DNA of 14,884 nucleotides from Prevotella sp. (GCA_021204735.1 JAJPYV010000158.1:1479-16362); one strand, 5' to 3'; counted from the stretch's first letter, positions 7,498 to 14,862 are shown. The notes: generated by a model not told the origin, from the letters alone. Program-made: numbers and translations.

Positions 7498-8463
7498 TCA
7501 ATTTTCAGTACAACGTATTAATTCTGAAATCTGATAATTGTTTCTGTTTGCTGAACTACGACTGATGAGATCTCCGATAAATCCTGTAAGGAAGAACTGT
7601 GTACCTATAATCATCATCGTCAGTGCAATGTAAAAGTATGGGGAATCGGTAACAAGTCTCTGATGTATGCCGTGGCATAGTGCCCACAACTTGTCAACAC
7701 CGATTATAATGGCTGCTATAAAACCTATGATGAACATAATAGTACCGAGAAAGCCAAATACATGCATCGGCTTAAGTCCAAAACTGCTGAGAAACCAGAG
7801 CGTAATCAGGTCGAGATAACCGTTAATGAAACGGTTGAGACCGAATTTTGACTTGCCATACTTGCGGGCCTGATGGTGTACTACCTTTTCTCCAATTTTT
7901 GTAAATCCAGCATTTTTTGCGAGATATGGTATGTAGCGGTGCATTTCTCCATACACCTCGATATTCTTAATTACATCTTTGCGGTATGCTTTAAGACCGC
8001 AGTTGAAATCATGGAGATTCTTAATGCCGCTTATCTTGCGTGCAGTGGCATTAAAGAGTTTTGTAGGTATAGTCTTTGATAGTGGGTCATAGCGCTTTTG
8101 CTTATACCCGGATACAAGGTCGTAACCATCGTCCTTTATCATGCTAAAAAGTGCAGGTATCTCGTCAGGCGAGTCTTGTAGGTCGGCGTCCATTGTTATC
8201 ACCACGTCACCCTGTGCTTCCCTAAAACCGCAGTAAAGTGCAGGACTCTTGCCATAGTTACGTCTGAACTTTATTCCTTTGACATTTTCATCGGTGTCGC
8301 TCAAATGCCGTATCACGTCCCATGAGTGGTCGGTAGAACCATCATTAATGAAAATTATCTCGTATGTGAAGTTTTTGGAAATCATTACCCGCTTTATCCA
8401 AGCATGTAGTTCTGGAAGCGACTCTTCTTCGTTGTATAACGGTATGATGACAGATATGTCCAT
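7498..8463 (-). CDS. Family 2 glycosyltransferase, polyprenyl-phosphate sugar transferase type (DPM1/GtrB/ArnC-like)
   Basis: 321 residues. The GT-A domain opens with SVIIPLYNEEESL (4-16), then FINDGSTD (38-45), RRNYGKSPAL (67-76) and the metal/nucleotide-sugar motif MDADLQDSP (91-99). HDFNCGLKAYR (151-161) and the basic patch QARKYGKSKFGL follow. Two C-terminal membrane helices lie at about 234-256 and 277-299, the arrangement of GtrB/ArnC-like enzymes. These load a sugar from UDP- or GDP-sugar onto undecaprenyl or dolichyl phosphate at the cytoplasmic face of the inner membrane. The sugar cannot be read from sequence. Lying 15 bases after the DUF4199 gene and before the lipoprotein gene, it points to an envelope glycan role. 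ArnC itself is less likely because no other lipid-A arabinose genes are nearby. Confidence 0.9.
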   Translation of the reverse strand: MDISVIIPLYNEEESLPELHAWIKRVMISKNFTYEIIFINDGSTDHSWDVIRHLSDTDENVKGIKFRRNYGKSPALYCGFREAQGDVVITMDADLQDSPDEIPALFSMIKDDGYDLVSGYKQKRYDPLSKTIPTKLFNATARKISGIKNLHDFNCGLKAYRKDVIKNIEVYGEMHRYIPYLAKNAGFTKIGEKVVHHQARKYGKSKFGLNRFINGYLDLITLWFLSSFGLKPMHVFGFLGTIMFIIGFIAAIIIGVDKLWALCHGIHQRLVTDSPYFYIALTMMIIGTQFFLTGFIGDLISRSSANRNNYQISELIRCTEN

Positions 8464-8478
8464 TATTTATTTTCTTAT

Positions 8479-9024
8479 TTAAAATTTTCTTTTTCTCCTT
8501 GACATTATCATTGAAGCCATTGGCAGACTTATAACAACACCAAGGATTATGTTCATAGTGAAAAACTGTAATGCAAAGTCAATAGGTTTAAGCGCATTCA
8601 AAGAGTCCATGGCTAAATTCATGTCACTCTTTTTAATTCCGTAGAGATCCATCACGTTTTTAAACTCCGGGAGTGAGATTGTTTCCGTGTATTGTGTCAT
8701 AAGATAACCGTTGTCTATAAACTGCAGATACACATATTGTCCTACGGCCATTATTAATGACGCATATAAGTAGATTAATATGCTATAACAGAAGGCTCGG
8801 CGGAAAGAAATCACTCCATCAAGGATATTGTCACGAAAACGACGTAAGCGCATGGCTGCCCATACTATTGAAGCTGCTCCAATTAACAAACCTACCAAAC
8901 CCCATAGTGGGTTGATGAAATTTCCCAAGAAACAAGCGAAACTGACAATCCACATACAGCCAACTAACGCCCCATCGATTTGAGCGAAAGCTTTCACTTG
9001 TTCAAATTCTGCACGTGTAGCCAT
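8479..9024 (-). CDS. DUF4199 family membrane protein
   Basis: 181 residues with four predicted membrane helices at about 17-33, 38-58, 77-100 and 148-172. A soluble loop at about 101-147 lies between the third and fourth, with acidic and asparagine-rich sequence (LPEFKNVMDLYGIKKSDMN). The C-terminus is short and basic (SRRKRKF), consistent with an inside location. This size and topology, a small-Gly-rich first hairpin and a position directly before a family 2 glycosyltransferase fit the Bacteroidota family DUF4199, whose role is unknown to me. It is the first gene of the six-gene minus-strand operon and starts 15 bases upstream of the glycosyltransferase. Joint function with that enzyme, for example as a membrane partner, is inference from position only. 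Confidence 0.8.
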   Translation of the reverse strand: MATRAEFEQVKAFAQIDGALVGCMWIVSFACFLGNFINPLWGLVGLLIGAASIVWAAMRLRRFRDNILDGVISFRRAFCYSILIYLYASLIMAVGQYVYLQFIDNGYLMTQYTETISLPEFKNVMDLYGIKKSDMNLAMDSLNALKPIDFALQFFTMNIILGVVISLPMASMIMSRRKRKF

Positions 9025-9038
9025 CGTCTATTGTTGTT

Positions 9039-9053
9039 TAAAGTGCAAAATTA
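9039..9053 (-). promoter_or_regulatory. Candidate -7 promoter element for the DUF4199-to-crp operon
   Basis: The minus strand at 9053-9046 reads TAATTTTG, matching TAnnTTTG, and would place the start of transcription near 9039, about 15 bases before the ATG at 9024. I find no TTTG at the usual spacing upstream. That may mean a weak promoter that depends on an activator. It is the only such element between the operon and the tRNA terminator. Confidence 0.45.
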
Positions 9054-9121
9054 CTTATTTTCTTTAACATATTTGGTTGTTATCCCCTTTTTTTGTTTTT
9101 TTATGCAATAACTTGTATCTG

Positions 9122-9143
9122 AATTGTTAAAATAGTAACAATT
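9122..9143. promoter_or_regulatory. Perfect inverted repeat AATTGTTA-N6-TAACAATT, candidate Crp/Fnr-type operator
   Basis: Two perfect 8-base arms (9122-9129 and 9136-9143) flank a 6-base spacer. The core TGTTA-N6-TAACA has the same geometry as the E. coli CRP site TGTGA-N6-TCACA. Its centre is about 93 bases upstream of the start of transcription predicted from the -7 element at 9046-9053, a position used by activators of this family. The operon downstream ends in a Crp-type gene. Assignment as its operator is inference; in AT-rich DNA an 8-base palindrome can also arise by chance. No T-run follows the repeat on either strand, so it is unlikely to be a terminator. Confidence 0.4.
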
Positions 9144-9189
9144 TTGCTATAAATTGAATAGGAATTTCGTGTGGGATTTATATTTAATC

Positions 9190-9221
9190 AAAACGCCCGA
9201 CTTCAAGAATATGAAATCGGG
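9190..9221 (-). terminator. Intrinsic terminator after tRNA-Ser
   Basis: On the minus strand, CCCGATTTC (9221-9213) can pair with GAAGTCGGG (9204-9196) around an 8-base loop, giving nine pairs including one T-G wobble, followed by CGTTTTGATT. On the plus strand the same position is an A-C mismatch, so the structure is specific to minus-strand RNA. It lies 37 bases beyond the tRNA 3' end and should stop the tRNA transcript before the DUF4199 operon. Confidence 0.65.
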
Positions 9222-9258
9222 TGATAGCTCTGTAAAACATTGAATATCAATATTATTG

Positions 9259-9343
9259 CGGAGAGAGAGGGATTCGAACCCCCGGTACCTCTCGGTACGA
9301 CGGTTTTCAAGACCGTTGTAATCGACCACTCTACCATCTCTCC
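9259..9343 (-). tRNA. tRNA-Ser (anticodon UGA)
   Basis: 85 bases on the minus strand. The acceptor stem GGAGAGA (9343-9337) pairs with TCTCTCC (9266-9260), and the discriminator base at 9259 is G, as usual for serine tRNAs. The anticodon stem ACGGT/ACCGT closes the loop CTTGAAA with anticodon TGA. A long variable arm (GTACCGAGAGGTAC-type hairpin) is the class II feature of serine tRNA. The T arm is GGGGG-TTCGAAT-CCCTC with one G-T pair. The 3' CCA is not encoded (CAA follows the discriminator), so CCA must be added after processing. The tRNA reads UCA and other UCN codons. Its promoter is at 9355-9386 and its terminator at 9190-9221. Confidence 0.97.
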
Positions 9344-9354
9344 TAATGGCGGTG

Positions 9355-9386
9355 CAAAGGTAAGACGTTTTTCTGATAAAACCAAA
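9355..9386 (-). promoter_or_regulatory. Promoter of tRNA-Ser
   Basis: On the minus strand, TTTG at 9386-9383 (-33) is followed after 20 bases by TACCTTTG at 9362-9355 (-7), an excellent match to the Bacteroidota housekeeping promoter. The predicted start is near 9348, leaving a leader of about five bases before the mature tRNA. Confidence 0.8.
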
Positions 9387-9422
9387 TTTTGCGCTGTTTT
9401 TATTTTTAACCTCTTACTTTAT

Positions 9423-9453
9423 TTTGTGTTGTCTGCAACTTAAACTACCTTTG
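9423..9453 (+). promoter_or_regulatory. Promoter of mutS2, positioned for a leaderless transcript
   Basis: TTTG at 9423-9426 (-33), a 19-base spacer and TACCTTTG at 9446-9453 (-7) match the Bacteroidota consensus fully. The predicted start of transcription is at about 9458-9460, on the mutS2 ATG itself. The -33 elements of this promoter and the divergent tRNA promoter are 36 bases apart; the DNA between them is AT-rich and otherwise featureless. Confidence 0.8.
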
Positions 9454-9457
9454 CAGT

Positions 9458-11992
9458 ATGATTTATCCTAATACCTTTGAAAGCAAGATAGGTTTCAACG
9501 AAATTCGATCCATGCTGCGTGAACGTTGCCTTTGTACTTTAGGAAAGGAGAAGGTGGATGCAATCGAGTTCTCGGATAATACGGCTTTGATAAATGATAA
9601 GTTGCAGCAGGTGAGGGAGTTCCGCAGACTTCAGGAGGAGGATGACAGTTTCCCAATGCATAATTATATAGATGTAAGAGAAGCAGTGACACGTCTTCGT
9701 CCGGATGGGACTCGCCTTGACGAAACCGAATTGTTTGACCTTCGTCGCTCGTTGGCTACAATACAGGAAATCGTCAAGCACTTGAACCGTACAGAGGAAG
9801 GGGAAAACAGCAATGGTGAACGGATATATCCGTATCCAGCATTGCACGCATTGACCGCTGATGTGATTCTCTTTCCGCAGTTGGTACAGCAGATAGACAG
9901 AATTTTGGATAAATATGGTAGGATAAAAGACAATGCCTCGCCGGATTTGCAGAAAATACGTACAGAACTGCTTCGCACAGAGGGAGGCATATCAAAGATA
10001 TTGAACGGCATACTCCATGCTGCACAGAGTGAGGGGCTCGTAGATAAGGATGTAACCCCGACAATTCGTGATGGGCGTTTGGTAATTCCTGTCACTCAGG
10101 GCCTAAAGCGCAAGATAAAAGGTATCGTGCACGACGAGTCGGCTTCTGGAAAGACAGTGTTCATTGAACCAACTGAGGTAGTTGAGGCTAACAACCGTAT
10201 CAGAGAACTTGAATCTGATGAGCGCAGGGAGATTATACGGATATTGACAGAATTTTCAAAGTTGGTTAGACCGCATATCGTACCAATTTTGGAGTCTTTT
10301 TCTTTCCTTGCTACAATTGACTTGATACAGGCTAAAGCAGAGTTTGCACGTTATATTAAAGGCTTTGAACCGCAAGTTGGTAAGACTCCTCATATTGACT
10401 GGGTTCAAGCTGTGCACCCTTTATTACAAATCTCTCTATCAAAGCAGGGGAAAAAAACAATACCCCTTGACATAATGCTTACCAAGGATATGCGTATACT
10501 TATAATATCTGGTCCTAACGCAGGTGGTAAGTCTGTTTGCCTTAAAACGGTTGGGTTGCTCCAATATATGTTGCAATGCGGTATTTCTATCCCTGTCCGT
10601 GAAAACTCCAAGACTGGTATCTTTCAGAACATTCTCATAGATATCGGTGATGAGCAGAGCATAGAGAATGATTTGAGTACTTATTCAAGTCATCTTACTA
10701 ATATGAAGAACATGATTAAGTTCTCTAACGACCGTACTCTGCTATTGATAGACGAATTTGGCAGTGGTACTGAACCACAGATAGGAGGTGCGATAGCGGA
10801 GGCGGTGTTGAAACAGTTCTGCAACAAAATGGCTTACGGTGTTATTACTACCCACTACCAGAACCTTAAGCACTTTGCGGAGAGCCATGATGGGGTGGTG
10901 AACGGTGCGATGCTTTATGACCGTCAGCAGATGAATGCCTTGTTCCAGTTGTCTATCGGAAATCCTGGCAGTTCGTTTGCTATTGAGATTGCGCGCAAGA
11001 CTGGGTTGCCTGAGGAGGTAATCCGTGATGCGAGTGAGATTGTCGGTAGCGAATATATTCAGAGTGATAAGTACCTCCAGGACATTGTGCGTGATAAACG
11101 GTATTGGGAGAGTAAACGGCAGACTATTCATCAACGTGAGAAGGTGATGGAGCAGACAATTGCCAAATATGAGAATGAGGTTCGTGAGTTGGAACAAAAC
11201 CGCAAGGATGTGCTGCGTAAGGCGAAAGAACAGGCAGAGGAGCTGTTAAGAGAGAGCAACAAGAAGATAGAGAAGGCGATAAAGGAAATTCGTGAGACAC
11301 AAGCCGAGAAGACTGAGGCTAAACGCATCCGTGATGAATTGAACGCTTTCAAGGAGGGAATAAAGGATGTTGACACCACCGCTAACGATGAAATGATTGC
11401 CCGCAAGATAAAACAGATTCAGGAGCGTAAGGAGCGCAAGGAAAAACGCAAAAAAGAGCGTGCCACAAAGGAAAAAGTGGCTGCTGTTGCCCTGAAGACT
11501 GCTAAGAAAATGGTTGACGAAGATAGGACAATAGAGAAAAACGATACCGTCCGCATCAAGGGTCTGACATCTGTTGGGAAGGTTGAGAACATTGACGGCA
11601 TGATTGCTACCGTGATTTTTGGGGATATGCGCACTAAAATGCGTGTTGACCGTTTGGAGCATGCTGAAATGCCTAAAAAAGAAGAACCAAAGCCGTATGT
11701 CTCTGTCGGTAGGCAGACTCGTGAGACTATCGACCAACATAAGCTGAATTTCAAGCAGGACATTGACGTCCGTGGCATGAGGGGTGATGAGGCGATAAAT
11801 GCCGTTACCTATTTCATTGATGATGCTATACTCGTTGGCATGACTCGTGTGCGCATTCTGCACGGAACCGGCTCTGGTATCCTCCGCCAGCTTATTCGAC
11901 AGTATCTCTCCACTGTCCCTAATATCGTCAGCTATCACGATGAGCATGTCCAGTTTGGCGGTGCAGGAATCACTGTTGTTGATATAGAATAG
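9458..11992 (+). CDS. mutS2: MutS2 family ATPase with C-terminal Smr domain
   Basis: 844 residues, slightly longer than many MutS2 proteins. There is no MutS mismatch-recognition domain. The N-terminal core and lever region (about 1-300) leads to the ABC-type ATPase. Walker A GPNAGGKS is at 352-359 (K358), and Walker B LLLIDEFGSG has D432 and E433. A long charged coiled coil rich in K, E and R covers about 540-675 and should protrude as the clamp. A small KOW-like beta region follows at about 693-740, then the Smr domain at about 765-844 with IDVRG (769-773) and HGTGSG (802-807). In other bacteria MutS2 suppresses recombination or splits collided ribosomes; the Smr domain can have nuclease activity. 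Which role applies here is not readable. The conserved start MIYPNTFESKIGF supports the ATG at 9458. Confidence 0.95.
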   Translation: MIYPNTFESKIGFNEIRSMLRERCLCTLGKEKVDAIEFSDNTALINDKLQQVREFRRLQEEDDSFPMHNYIDVREAVTRLRPDGTRLDETELFDLRRSLATIQEIVKHLNRTEEGENSNGERIYPYPALHALTADVILFPQLVQQIDRILDKYGRIKDNASPDLQKIRTELLRTEGGISKILNGILHAAQSEGLVDKDVTPTIRDGRLVIPVTQGLKRKIKGIVHDESASGKTVFIEPTEVVEANNRIRELESDERREIIRILTEFSKLVRPHIVPILESFSFLATIDLIQAKAEFARYIKGFEPQVGKTPHIDWVQAVHPLLQISLSKQGKKTIPLDIMLTKDMRILIISGPNAGGKSVCLKTVGLLQYMLQCGISIPVRENSKTGIFQNILIDIGDEQSIENDLSTYSSHLTNMKNMIKFSNDRTLLLIDEFGSGTEPQIGGAIAEAVLKQFCNKMAYGVITTHYQNLKHFAESHDGVVNGAMLYDRQQMNALFQLSIGNPGSSFAIEIARKTGLPEEVIRDASEIVGSEYIQSDKYLQDIVRDKRYWESKRQTIHQREKVMEQTIAKYENEVRELEQNRKDVLRKAKEQAEELLRESNKKIEKAIKEIRETQAEKTEAKRIRDELNAFKEGIKDVDTTANDEMIARKIKQIQERKERKEKRKKERATKEKVAAVALKTAKKMVDEDRTIEKNDTVRIKGLTSVGKVENIDGMIATVIFGDMRTKMRVDRLEHAEMPKKEEPKPYVSVGRQTRETIDQHKLNFKQDIDVRGMRGDEAINAVTYFIDDAILVGMTRVRILHGTGSGILRQLIRQYLSTVPNIVSYHDEHVQFGGAGITVVDIE

Positions 11993-12023
11993 CTTCCATA
12001 CACTTATTAATAATAGTTAAACC

Positions 12024-12055
12024 TTTGCGTGAACGCAAAAAATTTTGTTACTTTG
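12024..12055 (+). promoter_or_regulatory. Promoter of ftsX with an embedded inverted repeat
   Basis: TTTG at 12024-12027 (-33) and TTACTTTG at 12048-12055 (-7, one base from TAnnTTTG) are 20 bases apart, giving a start near 12062 and a leader of about 25 bases to the ATG at 12087. The sequence TTTGCGTGAACGCAAA (12024-12039) is a perfect inverted repeat whose left arm contains the -33 element. The 93-base gap after mutS2 holds no clear terminator; the repeat lacks a following run of more than four T. Confidence 0.6.
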
Positions 12056-12086
12056 CACCAAATTAGGTGTTTTATAACCTCAAGAA

Positions 12087-12965
12087 ATGGGTAAAAGTCG
12101 GAATAAACCCCGCGTCCGCCACGGATTGCAGGGCGTTACCTTGTGCATAAGCACTGCAATGGTGCTGATTTTATTGGGTATGGTAGTGTTCTCCGTGCTG
12201 ACCGCACGGAACTTATCTGCGTATGTAAAGGAGAACTTTACTGTCACCGTGATGTTGGGAGAGAACATAACTAATTCCGAGTCGCAACGCTTATGTAACG
12301 ACCTTAAAAAACGCCCTTACGTCAGTCATATTACTTATATCAGTAAGGAACAGGCTTTGAAGGAACAGACAGAGGCAATGGGAACAGATCCAAGTGAGTT
12401 CTTGGGTGTTAACCCTTTTGTCGCTTCAATAGAGTTAAGACTTAAAGCCGACTATGCCAACACTGATTCTCTAAAGATAATAGAAAAAAAGTTGCGGCGT
12501 AACACTAATGTTACCGATATAACGTATCCCAGCGATCTTATGGACAGCGTGAACCGCAACTTGCAAAAGATAAATCTCGTATTGCTTATACTTGCGGTGC
12601 TCCTTGCATGCGTGTCATTCTCCTTGATAAACAATACCGTGAAATTGGGCATGTACGCCCGACGCTTCACCATTCATACAATGAAACTTGTTGGTGCGTC
12701 ATGGGGATTTATACGCCGACCGTTCTTATACAATGCTTTGGGCATCGGACTGCTTGCAGCTATCATTGCCGATGGCGTTTTGGCATTTGGCGTTTACGCT
12801 TTATACTCATACGAGCCCGCCGTCCTCAACGTGATAACGTGGGATGTTATGGCGATTACTGGTGGAACAGTATTCCTTCTCGGAATATTGATTACTCTGT
12901 TCTGCGCCATTTTCTCCGTTAACAAGTTCCTTAGGATGAAAGCAGGCGACTTGTATAAAATATAA
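12087..12965 (+). CDS. ftsX: Cell division protein FtsX (permease-like)
   Basis: 292 residues with the FtsX topology. Helix 1 is at about 20-40. A large periplasmic domain follows at about 41-160, with VTVMLGENIT, YISKEQALKEQ and NPFVASIELRL, and then three helices lie at about 163-183, 214-238 and 255-277. The conserved cytoplasmic loop carries KLVGASWGFIRRPF (200-213). FtsX pairs with the ATPase FtsE at the septum and passes ATP-driven motion to periplasmic cell-wall hydrolase regulators. ftsE is not in this window; in Bacteroidota the two genes are often apart. ftsX is followed by the DUF3098 gene after 68 bases with no clear terminator, and then by uppP, truB and queA in close order, so a shared transcript is likely. 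Confidence 0.93.
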   Translation: MGKSRNKPRVRHGLQGVTLCISTAMVLILLGMVVFSVLTARNLSAYVKENFTVTVMLGENITNSESQRLCNDLKKRPYVSHITYISKEQALKEQTEAMGTDPSEFLGVNPFVASIELRLKADYANTDSLKIIEKKLRRNTNVTDITYPSDLMDSVNRNLQKINLVLLILAVLLACVSFSLINNTVKLGMYARRFTIHTMKLVGASWGFIRRPFLYNALGIGLLAAIIADGVLAFGVYALYSYEPAVLNVITWDVMAITGGTVFLLGILITLFCAIFSVNKFLRMKAGDLYKI

Positions 12966-13033
12966 CGGATATTAAGTAGGATTTCACTTATAATTTTTGA
13001 AATAACCATCGATATAACTCAAAAAAACACACA

Positions 13034-13279
13034 ATGGACAAGAAAAACTTAGCATTAGGTCGAACAAACTTCATTCTCATTGCAGTGGGAATGTTGATAG
13101 TAATCATAGGTTTCATCCTTATGAGTGGGGGTATTTCAACTGAAACATATTTCGATGCTGAAATATTCAACGCCCGACGTATCAAGGTGGCTCCCATTAT
13201 TTGTTTTATCGGCTTTATCTCAATCGTTTATGCTGTTGTCAGAAAACCAGCAGATGACGAGAAAGAGGGAACGAAATAA
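13034..13279 (+). CDS. DUF3098 family small membrane protein
   Basis: 81 residues with two membrane helices at about 12-31 and 52-69, a short loop of about 20 residues and a charged C-terminus (KPADDEKEGTK). The loop segment FDAEIFNARRIKVAP and the MSGG turn after helix 1 are the recognisable family pattern. It lies between ftsX and uppP, where Bacteroidota genomes commonly keep it, so a supporting role in division or cell-wall carrier recycling is plausible but unproven. Its stop is 13 bases from the uppP start. The 68-base gap before it contains an off-register TAATTTTTG but no convincing promoter. Confidence 0.85.
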   Translation: MDKKNLALGRTNFILIAVGMLIVIIGFILMSGGISTETYFDAEIFNARRIKVAPIICFIGFISIVYAVVRKPADDEKEGTK

Positions 13280-13292
13280 TATAAAATGACTT

Positions 13293-14132
13293 ATGGATTT
13301 ACTGCAAACCATAATTATTGCTGTTGTAGAAGGACTCACTGAGTTCTTGCCAGTGTCCTCAACAGGTCACATGATAATTGCTCAGAGCCTCCTGGGAGTG
13401 GAGAGTACCGATTTTGTGAAAGCATTCACCGTAATCATTCAGTTTGGTGCAATCGTGTCAGTCATTTGCTTGTATTGGAAGAAGTTTTTTTATCCAAGTT
13501 CCGAACAGAAAGGCGTATCTTATTGGAAAGCAATGTACAATTTTTATGCTCGTTTGGTTGTCGGTGTACTGCCAGCGGTGGTTCTGGGACTTGCTTTCAA
13601 TGATTTTATTGAGTCTAACCTTGGTAATGTGCTCCTCGTGGCGGTGATGCTGATACTCGGCGGAGTGTTCATGCTGTTCTGTGACCGCATATTCAATAAA
13701 GGTAGTGAGAATACAAAATTGACATTTAAGCGCGCACTGATTATCGGATTCGTTCAGTGCATATCCATGATACCTGGTGTCTCACGCTCAATGGCAACCA
13801 TCGTAGGTGGTATGTCGCAAAAACTTACACGCAAAGCGGCGGCTGAGTTCTCGTTCTTCCTCGCTGTACCCACAATGTTCGGAGCAACATGCCTTGAAAC
13901 ATATAAAATGCTAAGTCATGGCGGTGGTTCGTTGCTTACGCAGGGGAACAACCTACAAACATTAATAATAGGTTCTGTAGTGGCGTTCATTGTTGCGATA
14001 GCTGCTATAAAATTCTTTATCAGTTATGTTACGAAGTATGGTTTTGCGGCATTCGGCTGGTATAGAATTATCGTAGGATTGGTAATAGTAATATGCGCCC
14101 TATGTGGTGTTGACCTAAAGATGGTAGACTGA
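13293..14132 (+). CDS. uppP: Undecaprenyl-diphosphate phosphatase (BacA/UppP)
   Basis: 279 residues, a full-length polytopic inner-membrane protein. Both signature motifs are intact: EGLTEFLPVSSTGH at 13-26 (catalytic-site residues E13, E17, H26) and PGVSRS at 161-166 with R165. Several hydrophobic helices surround them (for example 85-101, 111-130, 205-222 and 250-272). The enzyme removes a phosphate from undecaprenyl diphosphate on the periplasmic face, regenerating the lipid carrier for peptidoglycan and other glycans. Overproduction gives bacitracin resistance in other bacteria, but here its setting is housekeeping. The ATG at 13293 follows DUF3098 by 13 bases, and truB starts 7 bases after its stop, so these are co-transcribed. 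Confidence 0.97.
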   Translation: MDLLQTIIIAVVEGLTEFLPVSSTGHMIIAQSLLGVESTDFVKAFTVIIQFGAIVSVICLYWKKFFYPSSEQKGVSYWKAMYNFYARLVVGVLPAVVLGLAFNDFIESNLGNVLLVAVMLILGGVFMLFCDRIFNKGSENTKLTFKRALIIGFVQCISMIPGVSRSMATIVGGMSQKLTRKAAAEFSFFLAVPTMFGATCLETYKMLSHGGGSLLTQGNNLQTLIIGSVVAFIVAIAAIKFFISYVTKYGFAAFGWYRIIVGLVIVICALCGVDLKMVD

Positions 14133-14139
14133 TAGGACT

Positions 14140-14859
14140 ATGAATTTTCACGAGGGTGAGATAATAGGAATCGACAAACCATACGGGATGTCAAGTTTCA
14201 GTGCACTTTCCCGAGTGCGTTATATACTCACCCGAAAACTTGGGGTAAAAAAAATAAAAATTGGACATGCGGGAACTCTCGATCCATTGGCGACAGGCGT
14301 TCTAATATTATGTACTGGAAAAGCTACAAAGCGTATCGACGAACTGCAACGACATACTAAGGAATACACGGCGACACTACAATTAGGTGCTACTACTCCA
14401 AGTTTTGATATGGAACATCCCATCGACAATACGTTTCCGACAAGTCACATAACGTTTTCCCTAATAGATGAGACATTGAAGACATTTGTCGGTGAGATAC
14501 AACAAGTGCCGCCAGCTTATTCTGCCTGCAAAATCAATGGTAAGCGTGCTTACAAGTTGATGAGAAAAGGCAATGAGGTGCAACTGAAGCCTAAGACGTT
14601 GGTGATTGAGGAGATAGAATTGTTGTCGTTTGACATGGAGCGCATGCAATTATGTATTCGTGTAGTGTGTGGCAAAGGCACTTACATACGTGCATTGGCA
14701 CGTGATATTGGTAAGGCTCTCAATAGCGGTGCTTACCTTACGGCTCTTAGGCGTATGCGAGTGGGTGACGTAAAAATAGAGGATTGTATTAGTTTGGATG
14801 GCTTTGGAGAATGGCTTGAAAAACAAACGATAGAAGACAACATAATAAGAGGAAATTAA
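14140..14859 (+). CDS. truB: tRNA pseudouridine(55) synthase TruB
   Basis: 239 residues. The catalytic motif HAGTLDPLATGVL (43-55) places the nucleophile at D48, the same number as in E. coli TruB. KEYTATLQLG (74-83) carries the conserved active-site Tyr76, and PPAYSACKINGKRAYKL (124-140) and GTYIRALARDIG (180-191) are the other TruB blocks. The protein is about 75 residues shorter than E. coli TruB and lacks the C-terminal PUA-type extension, which is usual for compact TruB forms. It makes pseudouridine 55 in the T loop of elongator tRNAs. It is 7 bases after uppP and 3 bases before queA, so the two tRNA-modification genes share a transcript. Confidence 0.97.
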   Translation: MNFHEGEIIGIDKPYGMSSFSALSRVRYILTRKLGVKKIKIGHAGTLDPLATGVLILCTGKATKRIDELQRHTKEYTATLQLGATTPSFDMEHPIDNTFPTSHITFSLIDETLKTFVGEIQQVPPAYSACKINGKRAYKLMRKGNEVQLKPKTLVIEEIELLSFDMERMQLCIRVVCGKGTYIRALARDIGKALNSGAYLTALRRMRVGDVKIEDCISLDGFGEWLEKQTIEDNIIRGN

Positions 14860-14862
14860 AAT

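Noticed and set aside
7460..7501. TTG start at 7501 for the lipoprotein gene, overlapping the glycosyltransferase stop.
   Set aside because: It would put over 40 residues before the lipobox; the ATG at 7462 gives a more usual lipoprotein signal.
11246..11947. Long open frame of 233 codons antisense to the mutS2 3' half; likewise 1208-1663 antisense to the S41 gene.
   Set aside because: They lie fully inside well-supported genes, resemble no family and look like mirror products of the coding strand's codon bias.
12991..12999. TAATTTTTG before the DUF3098 gene as a possible -7 promoter element.
   Set aside because: One base too long for TAnnTTTG and without a TTTG at the right distance upstream.
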